From: Gracilariopsis chorda
Lineage: Eukaryota > Rhodophyta > Florideophyceae > Gracilariales > Gracilariaceae
Reading direction: 5' to 3'
NCBI GenBank assembly: GCA_003194525.1
Contig: NBIV01000247.1
Location: forward strand, 62,001-126,000
Length of the DNA stretch: 64,000 nucleotides
Shown here: piece after piece, positions 10,041 to 20,951 of the stretch
How positions within the stretch are numbered: the stretch's first letter is position 1
Layout: each line of letters starts with the position of its first letter
Made by a program: the position numbers and the translations under genes
Notes under the pieces: model-generated
The model's database searches: none
The model's input: only the letters and a program-made list of their open reading frames with translations
What the model was told of the DNA's origin: nothing

Positions 10041-10405
10041 TGTAACGACTCAAGGGGATAGCTCCCTCTTCGTCAACCGCTGATCGTCCTCGAGCTCCCT
10101 TCGAACCACAGAAAACCCGTCGGCTCTGTCGCCCTGCTAGTCTTTGCCACTAGAAAGCGATGCCGTTATAGCCCGAGCCCAAAGGCCAGGTTGTTTTTCA
10201 CTAATCACGTCAAGCCAAATCGGTGTCGCCCGATTACAGAACTGTCGAACGCACCCGAGGGGTTGCGTGCTAGTTCACAATTAAAGGTAGATATGTAGCG
10301 TCTGTGTCAAGGTTGTTTGGCGGATGCCCAAGCTTTGACCAAATCGCCTGCATCCCACAGATAGTTTGGACACAACAAAAGTCTAAAATGCAACCAGTGG
10401 TTACA
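10041..10405 (-). repeat. Element B 5' LTR
   Basis: 365-bp partner of the LTR at 4827-5191, followed by TCAT. The element's leader begins at 10040 going left. No TGG-type tRNA primer site is evident at that position, unlike elements C and D. Confidence 0.88.
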
Positions 10406-11299
10406 TCATGTTCACAAAAAGTTTTCAACGTGTGCATTTTACCACATACACAGCGAAAATTGGATTTCAATTAGTTTCAACTTTTTATCTTGGCTGATCA
10501 AATGCACGAGCTTGCAGCCACCGCCCTCGCCTATGGTTGGCAGTTGCAGATATTCAATACAATAATATGTGTTGGAATACTTTTTTACAACATACAAGTA
10601 ACTTTCAAGAACGTTCAAAATGTTACTTTAAAAAAGAGACGCCCGCACACGGCTGAAATGAAAAAAAATAAAAAAGCGCTTCATATGTATGAATGATACA
10701 AGTGAGGGATGCGTGTGGAAAGCCAGGCGTGCGGGGAGGCGGTCATGCGCCTCAAGGCGGCGTGTTGTGTGTCTTTGTGCAATTTCTGATACATTATTGC
10801 GCAACTCATCTGGCAGCGCAGCCACGTGTATACCAGTGCCACTGCAGGCCGCTATACCATCGCTGTCATTGAAATTCACCAACGTCTTTCTACCGTGTGA
10901 ATGTACCGTTGGTACATGCTAGAACTCGCTTTCTCCTCCCCCCTCCAACACCGCTCCCAACATCGACGCTGCCTGTCCGCAACGCCCTCGTAACGACTAC
11001 AATCACCACAAACACTGTGAACAACTCACAAAGAAAGTCCTTTCAAATGATTTTCTACTTGTGCTTTGCCACACCAAAATCTCCAACCACTTGCAACGCC
11101 AATCAACTATTTGTTCTTGTGGTTTATTATGCGCCCTCAATGCTGAATTGCTGCCCTGTGGGTAGTTTTATCGTCTAACAACACCACTCTTTATACGCAA
11201 AGCCGCTCTTTGCGTCAGCTGCGCGAGTGCCTGCACTCCATCATGTTCGTATTGCATTTTTTATTGTTCACCCTGCTAATTGACGCTTCAAAAATCAAG
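10406..11299. other. Non-coding stretch between B and C'
   Basis: Continuation of the sequence interrupted by element B. No recognised gene. Short open frames on both strands (for example 10490-10696 plus and 10628-10882 minus) have no visible family features. The sequence changes to element C' close to 11300. Confidence 0.45.
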
Positions 11300-11370
11300 T
11301 ACCCCGCCAACTGGCGGTTCGCCCGGCCTCCCGTGATGATGGGAACAACGGCGCCCCTCTGGGGTATGAC

Positions 11371-11766
11371 TTGCCGGTGAAAACCGTGACGCCACACAAC
11401 CTCTTGAGGGATATTTTCCCGCATCAGCAGCGGCCACTAGGACAGCGCACGGCAACGCCAGAGACATCGCCGACAACCCGGATAGGGGGAATTATACCGC
11501 ACAGCGGAGGGCCCAGGCAAGGGAATACGACCACCACCCGGCACGGCCGGCAGGTCTACGAACGAGAGTTCGTAGTACACCGACTTGTCGGACACACCTG
11601 GGACCAGGATGGTATTCTACAACACCGCGTCCGCTGGTACGGGTATGACCCCAGTGGGGATACGTGGGAACCAATCGAACACCTCCCACGGTTGCAGGTC
11701 GTGCGATACCACCGTCAAACGGGAACTGCAGCTCCAGCAACGCTGGTAAATGCCCAAGTTGGGTAA
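11371..11766 (+). CDS. C' integrase tail with chromodomain
   Basis: A basic, proline/threonine-rich linker leads into a chromodomain: EFVVHRLVGHTWDQDG, then RVRWYGYDPSGDTWEP, ending IEHLPRLQVVRYH. It is closely similar to the minus-strand segment at 16142-16594 of element C, showing that the two elements are one family. Confidence 0.75.
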   Translation: MPVKTVTPHNLLRDIFPHQQRPLGQRTATPETSPTTRIGGIIPHSGGPRQGNTTTTRHGRQVYEREFVVHRLVGHTWDQDGILQHRVRWYGYDPSGDTWEPIEHLPRLQVVRYHRQTGTAAPATLVNAQVG

Positions 11767-12022
11767 CATTGCCACGCGAGCGGAGGGCGATAGGAAAGGA
11801 TGACAAGGCAAGGTCCGTCGAAGACGGGGAACTCAAACGAGAATCACCGTTCTAAACGGGAAAGTTTATTCAAGGGGGCAGCTAGCTCCCCACAACACTA
11901 TACTACAATAGCTGGCTATGCCAGGAGAGACGAACCGGAGACGGCCCACGCGCTTTTATCACCCATTTTCGTCTGGGTGTTCTCCGCGTCCGCGGTCGTT
12001 TTCCCTTCTTAGGAGGGGGATA

Positions 12023-12849
12023 TGAAGTGCAACGCCCTCAGGGAGGGATTCCAGGTACTTGATTATTTTCCCGATATTATCGGTTGTGTAGTGTGTATAT
12101 GAGCTACGCCCCATTATGGTGGATATGAACACGTGGGACACGGTTTTGGGCCAACTGGTGGTCTGCCACGGTAGTGGATGTTGCCACGAAATGTGGAGTA
12201 TTTTAATTAATATTATTTATTATTTTCACACCCATTTCTGTGAAGCTAGTACTTAGTGCGACGGCGCACTGCCGTCGCACCAGTAAACCTTCCCCAACAA
12301 GGGACCCCAACCTGGGGAATTGGCTCTAGTTGTTACCGCTTGCGCGCGTGCTCTACTCCTACTTGGAGGGAAACGCCGTGAACCACGGGACATGGAAACC
12401 CCTTGCACATCTAAAGAAGCCCATTCTTGGGAGTATAATTGTTCCAGTCACATTGGTGTTTCGCCCTTTATAGGGAGTCCTGTCCACCGGCATTGCCGTA
12501 TCTGTTTGTCGCTCTCGCGACTCACTTCGTCCTCTCTTCCTCCTCTTCGCCTTTCCTTTTTCCCCTTTTCAGGGTAGCACCTCCTGCTATCCGCGGCCCT
12601 CGTGTGCACATTCGCTTACACACCCCCACTTACGTGGAACCATAACTTTACTGAGGATCACACCCCGCTCACGCGCATACCGATTCTTCGCCTTCACCTC
12701 CCTGCGCGAGTCGCGACAGGTGTCCCTGGTCTTACAAACCGGCTTCACCGTGACACCTCTGGGAGGACTCTACCCAACTGGGTTCACCTCGTGAGAGGAA
12801 GATCCCGAACGTCTTTCGGTGTTTTTCCTCTTTGGGGCATTGCACCACA
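12023..12849 (+). repeat. C' 3' LTR (inverted relative to the LTR at 13223-14048)
   Basis: 827-bp LTR beginning TGAAGTGCAACGCC and ending GGCATTGCACCACA. The ends form a short imperfect inverted repeat, typical of LTRs. A GC-rich hairpin (GTGCGACGGC and its complement) lies near 12258-12282. It is in opposite orientation to the neighbouring C LTR across a 373-bp spacer, so the two together form a large inverted repeat. Confidence 0.85.
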
Positions 12850-13222
12850 GTCATCAAAGAGATTGCTACGATTGTGAAACGGGCCGGTGCTATCTTGTTT
12901 TCAAACGAGTTGGGCAAAGCAGAAACAGTGAATCAAGCGGTAGACGTAGTGTCACATTGGTTCAGGCCTCACAGCTGCCTGTTTCTTATCGACGACATCT
13001 GGCGTGTGAAGTGTATTGATTCAAGCACATTGACTGCACTCGCAGAAATGGTGAGCTATCGTAGTCGTCTCATGTTCACAACTAGGGACAAGCACTTAAT
13101 GGGCCTGTGTGATGAGGTGATTGAGTTCCCAGTGCAATACACGTATGGGGAGAAGGCACGAAGAATGTTACTGACTCACGCTGGTTTCGATTGGAAGCAG
13201 AAGCTGGACGACCCTTGGCTTC
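12850..13222 (+). pseudogene. NB-ARC (STAND ATPase) gene fragment
   Basis: About 124 codons of host coding sequence between two LTRs. It shows the NB-ARC Walker B region (CLFLIDDIW), the following helix (TALAEMV) and the RNBS-B/sensor motif SRLMFTTRDKHLMG, then a region like the NB-ARC lid (YGEKARRMLL). These are hallmark blocks of APAF-1/R-protein type STAND ATPases, which act as nucleotide-driven signalling switches. The P-loop would lie upstream and is missing. C' abuts on the left and element C interrupts on the right: the first bases right of C at 36552 repeat GCTTC, and the frame stays open to a stop near 36657. It is a disrupted host gene. Confidence 0.75.
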
Positions 13223-14048
13223 TGTGGTGCAATGCCCCAAAGAGGAAAACACCGAAAGACGTTCGGCATCTTCCTCTCACGAGGTGAACCCAGTTGGGTA
13301 GAGCCCTCCCAGAAGTGTCACGGCGAAGCCGGTTTGTAAGACCCGGGACACCTTTCAAGACTCGCCCAGGGAAGTGAGGGCGAAAAATAGGTATCGGCGT
13401 GAGCGGGGTGTGATCCTCAGTAAAGTTATGGTTCCACGTAAGTGGGGGTGTGTAAGCGAATGCGCACACGAGGGCCGCGGATAGCGGGAGGTGCTACCCT
13501 GAAAAGGGGAAAAAGGAAAGGCGAAGAGGAGGAAGAGAGGACGAAGTGAGTCGCGAGAGCGACAAACAGATACGGCAATGCCGGTGGACAGGACTCCCTA
13601 TAAAGGGCGAAACACCAATGTGATTGGAACAATTATACTCCCAAGAATGGGCTTCTTTAGATGTGCAAGGGGTTTCCATGTCCCGTGGTTCACGGCGTTT
13701 CCCTCCAAGTAGGAGTAGAGCACGCGCGCAAGCGGTAACAACTAGAGCCAATTCCCCAGGTTGGGGTCCCTTGTTGGGGAAGGTTTACTGGTGCGACGGC
13801 AGTGCGCCGTCGCACTAAGTACTAGCTTCACAGAAATGGGTGTGAAAATAATAAATAATATTAACTAAAATACTCCACATTTCGTGGCAACATCCACTAC
13901 CGTGGCAGACCGCCAATTGGCCCAAAACCGTGTCCCATGTGTCCATATCCACCATAGTGGGGCGTAGTTCATATACACACTACACAACCGATAATATCGG
14001 GAAAATAATCAAGTACCTGGAATCCCTCCCTGAGGGCGTTGCACTTCA
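13223..14048 (-). repeat. Element C 3' LTR
   Basis: 826-bp LTR (plus strand TGTGGTGCAATGCC...GGCGTTGCACTTCA). Over most of its length it is far more similar to the inverted C' LTR at 12023-12849 (about 2% difference in the inner ~600 bp by eye) than to its own partner at 35720-36551. Confidence 0.87.
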
Positions 14049-14064
14049 TATCCCCCTCCTAAGA
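14049..14064 (-). promoter_or_regulatory. Polypurine tract of element C
   Basis: On the minus strand AGGAGGGGGATA directly precedes the 3' LTR, the position of the plus-strand primer in LTR retroelements. The same run is present before the C' LTR (12009-12022), and a shorter version (AGGAGGGGACA) before the D 3' LTR. Confidence 0.65.
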
Positions 14065-14104
14065 AGGGAAAACGACCACGGACACGGAGAACTCCCAGAC
14101 AAAA

Positions 14105-15950
14105 ATGGGTGATAAAAGCGCGTGCGCCGTCTCCGGTCCTCTGGCAAATTCCTCTGCATCAGAGTCACTAGCCCCTGATATCGCAGCCGTTGTTTCCTCA
14201 TCCTGCTTCCGAACCTCCTCGTCACCGAGCGCACCAAAACAACCAACAACAACCACCCTCCAGGAGGGAGAAATGAGTGACGACAACGAAATCAACAACC
14301 GTCAACCACCGAGGTCTCTCGGACGATACACCACCGGTTTCCGGTCAGTTCCCCTGCCTCAGGGGCGTTCAACCTCCGGTACAACCGGGAAATTTGGCAG
14401 TCACGACCGACCATCCCTTCGCACTACCACCTTCGGTGTGGTCTTCCGGAATGGCTCCGGTGATGAACTGGCCGATTTATAACACCCTGGTGGGGCTCGA
14501 GCCGATTAATTGCAATCAGGCGTCGCGCTTGCGCCTTGCTCCGTGATTTCACCCGGTCGCTGTCCTCAATGAGGGGTTGGTCACCGCTTACGTGGATGGC
14601 TTAGACAACCTTCCGGGGGATTTGCCCAGGGCAGTCACCACATCGTGGGATTGGCGTCACCGGATCGCGATCCCGCGTCACCACCTCTGAAGGAATTCGG
14701 GCGAGACCGTCGCTGCGGCGTAGACTGCAATGGCGCGGATGGCGTACCAGGGGCAAAGCCAGGCTCCCTTCGATGTAACGGTCCCTCCGCAGTTTGGCTT
14801 CGACGTGAGCCACTTCCGCACTCGCGGGGAGATTGAGCACGGCGAGAACCTGTTTCGCCTCGACGCCCTCGGTTGGAGGAATTTTTCCGCAGCGTGGCAG
14901 GAAGCCCTTTGTTGGAAGCGGCCGATCATTCGGGCGGAGTTCCGCTATCTTTCCGGGCAATACTGGTCAAACTTCCTCCAGAACTTCATCCACTATGAGC
15001 GGCGCTGGCGATCCCGATTCGGGTATTTCATCCCGTACCAGAACGTGGAGATAGAGCGGATTGCACAGCCTCACCGACCAGGTCGATATGTAGCACTCCC
15101 CGAGTGGTGGCGCTTCCATGAAGCCTTCCGGTGGTGCTACATAGAACTCCAGCCAGTACTTACGTACCTCGCCTCGCTGCTACTGCAGGATCCCCGGTCG
15201 GGGTTGTGTTCCGTATTGATTACGGAGTGGGCAGCCCGCACTGTGGCTGATATCCTCAACGGGGCGTACGACTAGTTTCGTCTCTGCTTCCTCCCACCGC
15301 GTGTGCGGGCAGCGATCTGCAATTCGGATCTTCGCATTCCCCTTGGGGACCAGGCCAACAATGAAAAGGTCCTCCGATTACTTGGGTACATCAACAGTGT
15401 TAGCTGGAGTGAGGTCCCGCTGGAGCAAAGCGGTCGTCTGGATGGTGGCAGTGGTAACACCGGTGGTCCGGGACTGGGTAGAAACACCGCCCTTGCGGGG
15501 GATTTTGTCTACTTGGACCCCTGGGAGTTCCAGGAAATTTCCTCCGAGGAGGCACGCGAACTCCGCGATGCACCCCGGCGTATGTCGGAAGATCACCCCT
15601 TGGGGTACGTCGATTCTGACCACTACTACCGCGCATACGGCGGGGATGACTCAATGGTTGACAATGAAACGGAAGAAACCGGGGAGATGGGCTTAGAGGA
15701 TGTCGGCGCTAGCGCGGAAGCTTCCCCAGAGGGAGTACCTCTCGGCGAGCCTGCTGCTGACCCTTGGGCGGCAAGTACCGGACCTTCTATCCCCAGCGGA
15801 GTGACGGCGAATGAAAGCGAGATCATCGCGCGATTTCTCCAGGGTGCCGGTCTGAGGGCTGCCGAGGTATCGGGGGATGTCACCACCATGGCGGACGCGT
15901 TGGCCTACCGCCTTGCTTGGGGCTACGCCCCGGACGATGGGGGTGAGTGA
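14105..15950 (+). pseudogene. Antisense gene of element C, unknown function
   Basis: Coding-like sequence on the strand opposite to gag-pol, between the chromodomain and the 3' LTR. The N-terminal part is low-complexity (S/T/P-rich). The central part has a conserved core: KRPIIRAEFRYL, then RSRFGYFIPYQNVEIERI, then GRYVALPEWW, CYIELQPVLTY and DPRSGLCSV. The C-terminal part has LRIPLGDQAN, VPLEQSGR and TTALAGDF-like blocks and an acidic, glycine-rich tail. The same blocks recur in the same order in element D (23234-25113). I do not recognise the fold. It is interrupted in this copy. Conservation between two diverged elements suggests it was once selected. Confidence 0.6.
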
Positions 15951-16141
15951 AACCTCTCGTCCAGTTTCCTGGTTCTTCTTTTCCTGGCTATGCCAGTTAG
16001 CGTAGTGTAATATTGTGGGGAGCTAGCTGCTCCCTTGAATAAACTTTCCCGTTTAGAACGGTGCTCCTCGGTTGAGTTCCCCGTCTTCGACGGAACTTGC
16101 CTTGTTATCCTTTCCTTTCGCACTCCGCTCGCGCGGCAACG

Positions 16142-16594
16142 TTACCCAACTTCGGCATTAACCAGCGTGGCTGGGGCTGCAGTTCCCGTTTGATGGTGGT
16201 ATCGCAGGACCTGCGACCGTGGGAGGTGTTCAATTGGCTCCCACGTATCCCCACTGGGGTCGTACCCGTACCAGAGGACGCGGTATTGTAGAATACCATC
16301 CTGGTCCCAGGTGTGTCCGACAAGTCGGTCTACTACGAACTCTCGTTCGTAGACCTGCCGGCCGTGCCGGGTGGTGGTTGTCCTCCCTTGGGAGGGTTGC
16401 CCGCGGTGCGGTATAATGTCCCTTATCACGGTGTTCGGCGACAACTCCGGCGTTGCCGTGCGTTGTGGTAGCTGCCGCTGCTCGTAGGGGAGGATATCCC
16501 TCAAGAGGGTGTTTGGCGTCATGGTTTTCACCGCCAAGTCACTCCCCAATGGGGGAGGGTCGTTTCGACTTTCGCGGTATTGCGGGCGAACCAC
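16142..16594 (-). CDS. Element C chromodomain segment
   Basis: About 150 codons ending pol: a basic T/R-rich linker followed by a chromodomain (EFVVDRLVGHTWDQDG, RVLWYGYDPSGDTWEP, IEHLPRSQVLRYH). Nearly the same sequence is found in C' at 11371-11766. It probably directs integration to chromatin, as in other chromoviruses. Confidence 0.78.
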   Translation of the reverse strand: MVRPQYRESRNDPPPLGSDLAVKTMTPNTLLRDILPYEQRQLPQRTATPELSPNTVIRDIIPHRGQPSQGRTTTTRHGRQVYEREFVVDRLVGHTWDQDGILQYRVLWYGYDPSGDTWEPIEHLPRSQVLRYHHQTGTAAPATLVNAEVG

Positions 16595-18314
16595 CAGTCG
16601 GTGGGGAACTTGGGCTCTGCCTTCGCGGTTGAGCTCACGAACTGCGAGTTTGCGGGAAGATTACTGCCCCTGCGGAATCGGCGTTTCCACGATTCCCTGG
16701 GGGGTGTGTGCGACGCGGTGATTGGATGGCAAACCGCCTCCCTGCCAGGCGCACGAGCGCTCTGCACCATACGTTCCGGCGATGCCGTGGTGTCCCCAGC
16801 TACTGACGGGTTGCCTGGGGCTAACTCCGGTACACCGGTATTTTGGTCAAAATTCTACTTTGGGGGGTGCCGGGCAGGTGAAGATGACACCCTTTTCAGG
16901 GGCTTGGCCACTAAGTGCGGTGCACCATCTCCATGGGGAGGGGCAGCGTCCGGTACGACCGGTTTCAAGCGTGCAATGGCGCGCGTTTTTCCTGAGTTCC
17001 TCGGTTCTTCGCCGCAGCGTTGCGGAAGTTGGCGCAGATTATTCCCCGGAGGGGGGGCTTCGATTCCGTCGACGACGGGAGGCGTTTCGGGCGCTTGCGC
17101 ACCAGGGCCTGAAGCTTCGACTGCACCTTGGCTGCCTTTTTCCCCAGGAGGGGTGTGGGTATTTCCCAGCGGCGCTGGCGTATCTGGGCCCCTCTTCTAC
17201 GCGGGGCGCGGGTCTGCTGGACCTAATCGGACCGCTTCCGCGGGGGCTTCCCCCAGTGGCGGCTTCGATGCATCGCTCTGCTCAGGGGATTGGGGGCGAT
17301 CGCCACCATACTCCCGTATCGGGGATCCTTCCCTCACAGGGGTGTGCGGTAGTTGCGCTTCAACTTCCCGTGTAGCACAGTATATTTCCCACGTTTGTGG
17401 CAATGCCTCTGGGGATGGATCGGGCGATTGCATTTCCGCTGCTGCGGTTTCGTGGGGGAGCTTCTTGTTTTCCCGTGACGGACGCTATAATTGCTGCTTT
17501 GGCGGGGCCTGCGCGTCTGGTTCCTGTTGCGCAGCGCTGCCCGAGAACGGTGGATTAGTGTCGTGTGACATACTCCGTGCTCCACGGTCAGTGTTCCGTA
17601 TGTTACATGTTTCCCGTTGCGACGGCGATATCGTTCCTCGAAAACGAGTGTTCTCCTCCCCCTCTTTAGACGGAGCGGCGGGGTAAGGTACAACATTCCC
17701 CACCTGGCGGGTATAAATTTGCGCCAGGGGGGTGGGCGTGGTAGGGACGGAGGCTGAGAGGCCCGAATTACCTGGCTCAGCCGTTGAGTCCGACAGGGTC
17801 GGTAGGTCTGAGACTCCCCGGGTGGTGTGTGGTAGTACCGTAGGCCTAGTACTCCCGGAGGATTCCGGTGTTGCAGAGTCCGTTGAAACGGGGTTGCCTG
17901 GATCCAGGACTACCTCTGACGAGGGAGGAGGCGCAAGGACAACACGATCACGGGAGATCCGTTCGTGCATGTCGCCCATCTCTACCACGACAGTGTCGGT
18001 GTTCACAGAGATGACCTTGAATGGTCCATCCGCCACAGGCGAGAGTTTATGGCGCTTCTCCCTTCCGGGTTGTAGTACTCCTTCCTGATGAAGACGTAGT
18101 TATTCGCCCGAATCGGGGACGGTTTCCCTTGCAAGCGAGTATCAAAATCCCGCTTGTACGCTGCTTGCGCACATGCCATTGACTCCCGCGCGGCGGGGAC
18201 GAGCTTGGAAAGCCATTGCTTCCATTGCTGCTGGTAGATACCCACTGATGGGAAATTGTCCAAGGTAGCTTGGGATTCCATGGCCACAGGCGGGGGTGTT
18301 CTGGATAGAACCAA
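16595..18314 (-). pseudogene. Element C integrase C-terminus and long linker
   Basis: After the integrase core the minus strand shows an integrase C-terminal part (FIRKEYYNPEGR, GPFKVISVNTDTVVVEMGD), then a long proline/serine/threonine-rich linker, then the chromodomain. The equivalent in D is at 25500-27290. The long plus-strand open frame at 16580-17686 is an antisense shadow of this low-complexity linker. Confidence 0.5.
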
Positions 18315-18362
18315 CTCAAATGGCGAAACTCTGGTAGTCCGGTGTACCTGCGTGTTTTACGT

Positions 18363-20951
18363 TTACGTTAACGCATCAGCGTACATGTCCCAGTTCTTAG
18401 GGTGGTCTGCGAAGTAGAAACGTATCGCCGCCAGTAACGTCCGGTTAAACTGTTCAACTTGCCCATTACATTGATGGTGGTAGGTAGTCGTGAACAAGTT
18501 CTTGAAATCCAGGATGCGACAAACCTCCTGGAAGAACTTGCTCGCGAACTGTTTCCCGTTATCGAGGAGCACCTCGACAGGGGGACCGTAGACAAAAATC
18601 CAGTGCATCACCAGATCCTGGGCCACCGTGAGAGCGGTTATCCTCCGAAGAGGGACAGTTCGTACCAACTTGGAAAAGCGGTCGGTAATGAAAAGTAGAA
18701 ACTTGTATCCACGTTTTGTGGTGAGTAGTGGTCCGAGAATATCGATGGCGATAAACTAGAGCGGCGCATTCGCGGGGAATAGTTTCATCTTCTTCGCATT
18801 TTTGCGGAGTTTCACGCGATTCTTCGTGCATTCGCTACAAAACCGCTCGGTTGCGTAGCAATCCCCCGCCATGGTGGGCCAATAGAAATCCCTTCGCAGG
18901 GTTAGGTAGAGTTTCCTCCCACCTGGGTGACCTCCAATGGGGGCATAGTGTGATACATGTAACACCCATGACTGCAGGGAATGAGGTACTACAATCTGTG
19001 GGCGGGCTTGGAACTTCCTTACGAGGTAGCCTTTGTCATTTACCCCGAAAGGGAGATCTTCACCACCGTTGATACGAGCACGAACCCTCGTACAGAATGG
19101 GTCGCCGAATTGTTCTCGGATCATTTCTTCCGATGATACCGGTACAATGTTCCCCTGTAACGGGTTGTCAAATTCATCTCTCGATGTGAGTAGTTCTTCA
19201 AAGTCAGCATCCTCGTCACAGTTTTCCGGCCAAGCGTCAACGGCACATTCCGGATCATCCGGGTCCATCGCCATGAAACATGGGACTTCGTCATCCTCTG
19301 TTGGGAGTGCTTCCCCACTTGTGGGTAACCGCGACAGAGCATCGCCTTGGGTGTTCTGCGCGCCCTTTTTATAAATGACTTGAAAATCATATTCCGCGAG
19401 GCGGAGTCTCCAGCGCATGAGGCGTCCTGACCGGTCGGAGATATTCATTAAGCATCTCAACGAGGAGTGATCCGTGTACACGGCGAAGTGAACTCCCATA
19501 AGATAGAGGCACAGAGTGGCCATCGCCCATACGACGGCGAGGCACTCTTTCTGCGATACAGAGTAGTTCCGCTCATGAACATTGAGCGAGCGTGACCAAT
19601 AACCAATTGGATGTCGTTCCCCCTTAGGGGTGGTTTGAAAATGAGCACACCTGACCTGGTAGTCACTCGATTCCGTATCTACGGAGTATGGCAACCCAAG
19701 TTTTGGGGGATGTAGGATTGGTGCTGATGTGACAGCCTCTTTCAAGGAGTCAAAGGCCTCCGATTGCTCGGGCGTAAATGTTCCCAGTTTTGGGGGGTTT
19801 CCTTTGCGCAGTAGAGCGTTGAGAGGAGCCGCAATGTCCGAAAAGTTTGGGATAAAACGTTGATAGACGTTGACCAGCCCCAAAAAGGAGCACTGTTCCG
19901 TTCGAGTACGGGGCTTTTTCGCCTCAACGAGGGATTTGACTCGATCTTTCTCGATCGCTAACCGTCTACGACGGATAATATGACCCAGATATTTCACAGT
20001 ATCTGTGAGAAACTCGCATTTCCTCAACTTGAGGGTAATTCCCGCATCGCAGAGTACGGTCAGTACGTCTCGGACGTGAGTGAGGTGGTCGTCCAACGAG
20101 TTGGAGAAGATGATTATATCATCAAGGTAGACCAAACAACTCCGCCACTTAAAGCGGTTAAGTAGAATATCTACTGCACGCTGGAAGGTGGTGGGGGCGC
20201 TGGTCAGCCCAAATGGCATCTGCTTGAAGCGGTAGGTCCCTGCGTGGCAGGTGAATGCGGTTTTATCGCGATCCTCTTGTCTAACAGGTACCTGCCAATA
20301 TCCCCAATTGGCATCGAGGGCCCTGAAAACGGTGGCGTCTCCAAGGGAGTCAATGCACTCGTCCATAAGAAGAATGGGGTAGGTGTCCCTAACATTCACG
20401 GCATTGAGCCGGCGGTAGTCGACAAAGAACCTCCAGGTTCCGTCTGCCTTCAAAGCCAGTACAACTGGAGACGCCCAGGGTGATTGGGCGGGCTCAATCA
20501 CACCTGCAGGGAGCATCTTGTCCACTTGGGACTGCTCCTCTTCCCGAGTATTCGGACCTGCCCTGTAAGGGGGTTGCAAAACCGGTCGCGCACCGGGGAT
20601 TACATCAATCTGGTGTTCGGTTTCGTTAATCTCGCCAAGCGAGCCATCCCACATAGTGGTGAATTCCCGGAACATATTACGGAGTTCGTCGCGGTGCGAC
20701 TCTGGCACATGGCTGAAGTCCAGCGCTTCAAGTGCCTTTTCCGGGTCCATCCGATCGTTGCTCGATGGAGCATTGTCCTGTGGAACAGGTGTGCTTCGCA
20801 ATTCCGAGTTACTCGGTGTGTTCGACGCTGAAGTAGCGGTTTCCTCCCCCTCCTTAGACTTGACGTCTTTGGACGGCGGGGCGAACTCCTCAGAAGAGGT
20901 GGAAACTCCGAGTACATCGGCGGCTGTCATCTTCATTTGCAGCATTCCCAT
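18363..20951 (-). CDS. Element C pol: RT, RNase H and integrase core
   Basis: A long Pol segment. RT blocks: ASPVVLALKADGTWRFFVDY, DANWGYWQVPV, FGLTSAPTTFQRAVD and the catalytic YLDDIIIFS. RNase H blocks: GYWSRSLN, SQKECLAVVWA, VYTDHSSLRCLM and DALSRLP. Integrase zinc finger: HYAPIGGHPGGRKLY with CSECTKNR. The integrase core follows (FVYGPPVEVLLDNGKQFAS, NGQVEQFNRTL). This is a typical Ty3/Gypsy arrangement. Confidence 0.88.

Larger units (their letters stand above)
4827..10405 (-). mobile_element. Ty3/Gypsy LTR element B with chromodomain, full length
   Basis: A 5.6-kb minus-strand element bounded by two 365-bp LTRs that begin TGTAACGAC and end GGTTACA on the plus strand. The 4-bp direct repeat TCAT lies just outside both LTRs (4823-4826 and 10406-10409), marking one insertion event. 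Order on the minus strand is gag, protease, RT-RNase H, integrase, C-terminal chromodomain. By eye the LTRs differ at roughly 14 of 365 positions (about 4%), so it is a middle-aged insertion. The coding region has a few breaks, so it is a fossil. Confidence 0.88.
11300..12849 (+). mobile_element. C-family Gypsy element, 3' end only (C')
   Basis: Plus-strand 3' terminal piece of an element closely related to C: chromodomain region, short untranslated stretch, polypurine tract (GGAGGGGGATA just before 12023) and complete 3' LTR. The rest of the element is missing from the window and the left boundary is approximate. It lacks the antisense gene seen in C and D. It is a fossil fragment. Confidence 0.8.

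Noticed and set aside
16580-17686. 368-codon plus-strand open frame
   Set aside because: It is the complement of the low-complexity integrase linker of element C; its end mirrors the conserved AAPSKEGEE-type sense sequence, and it has no counterpart in the antisense genes.
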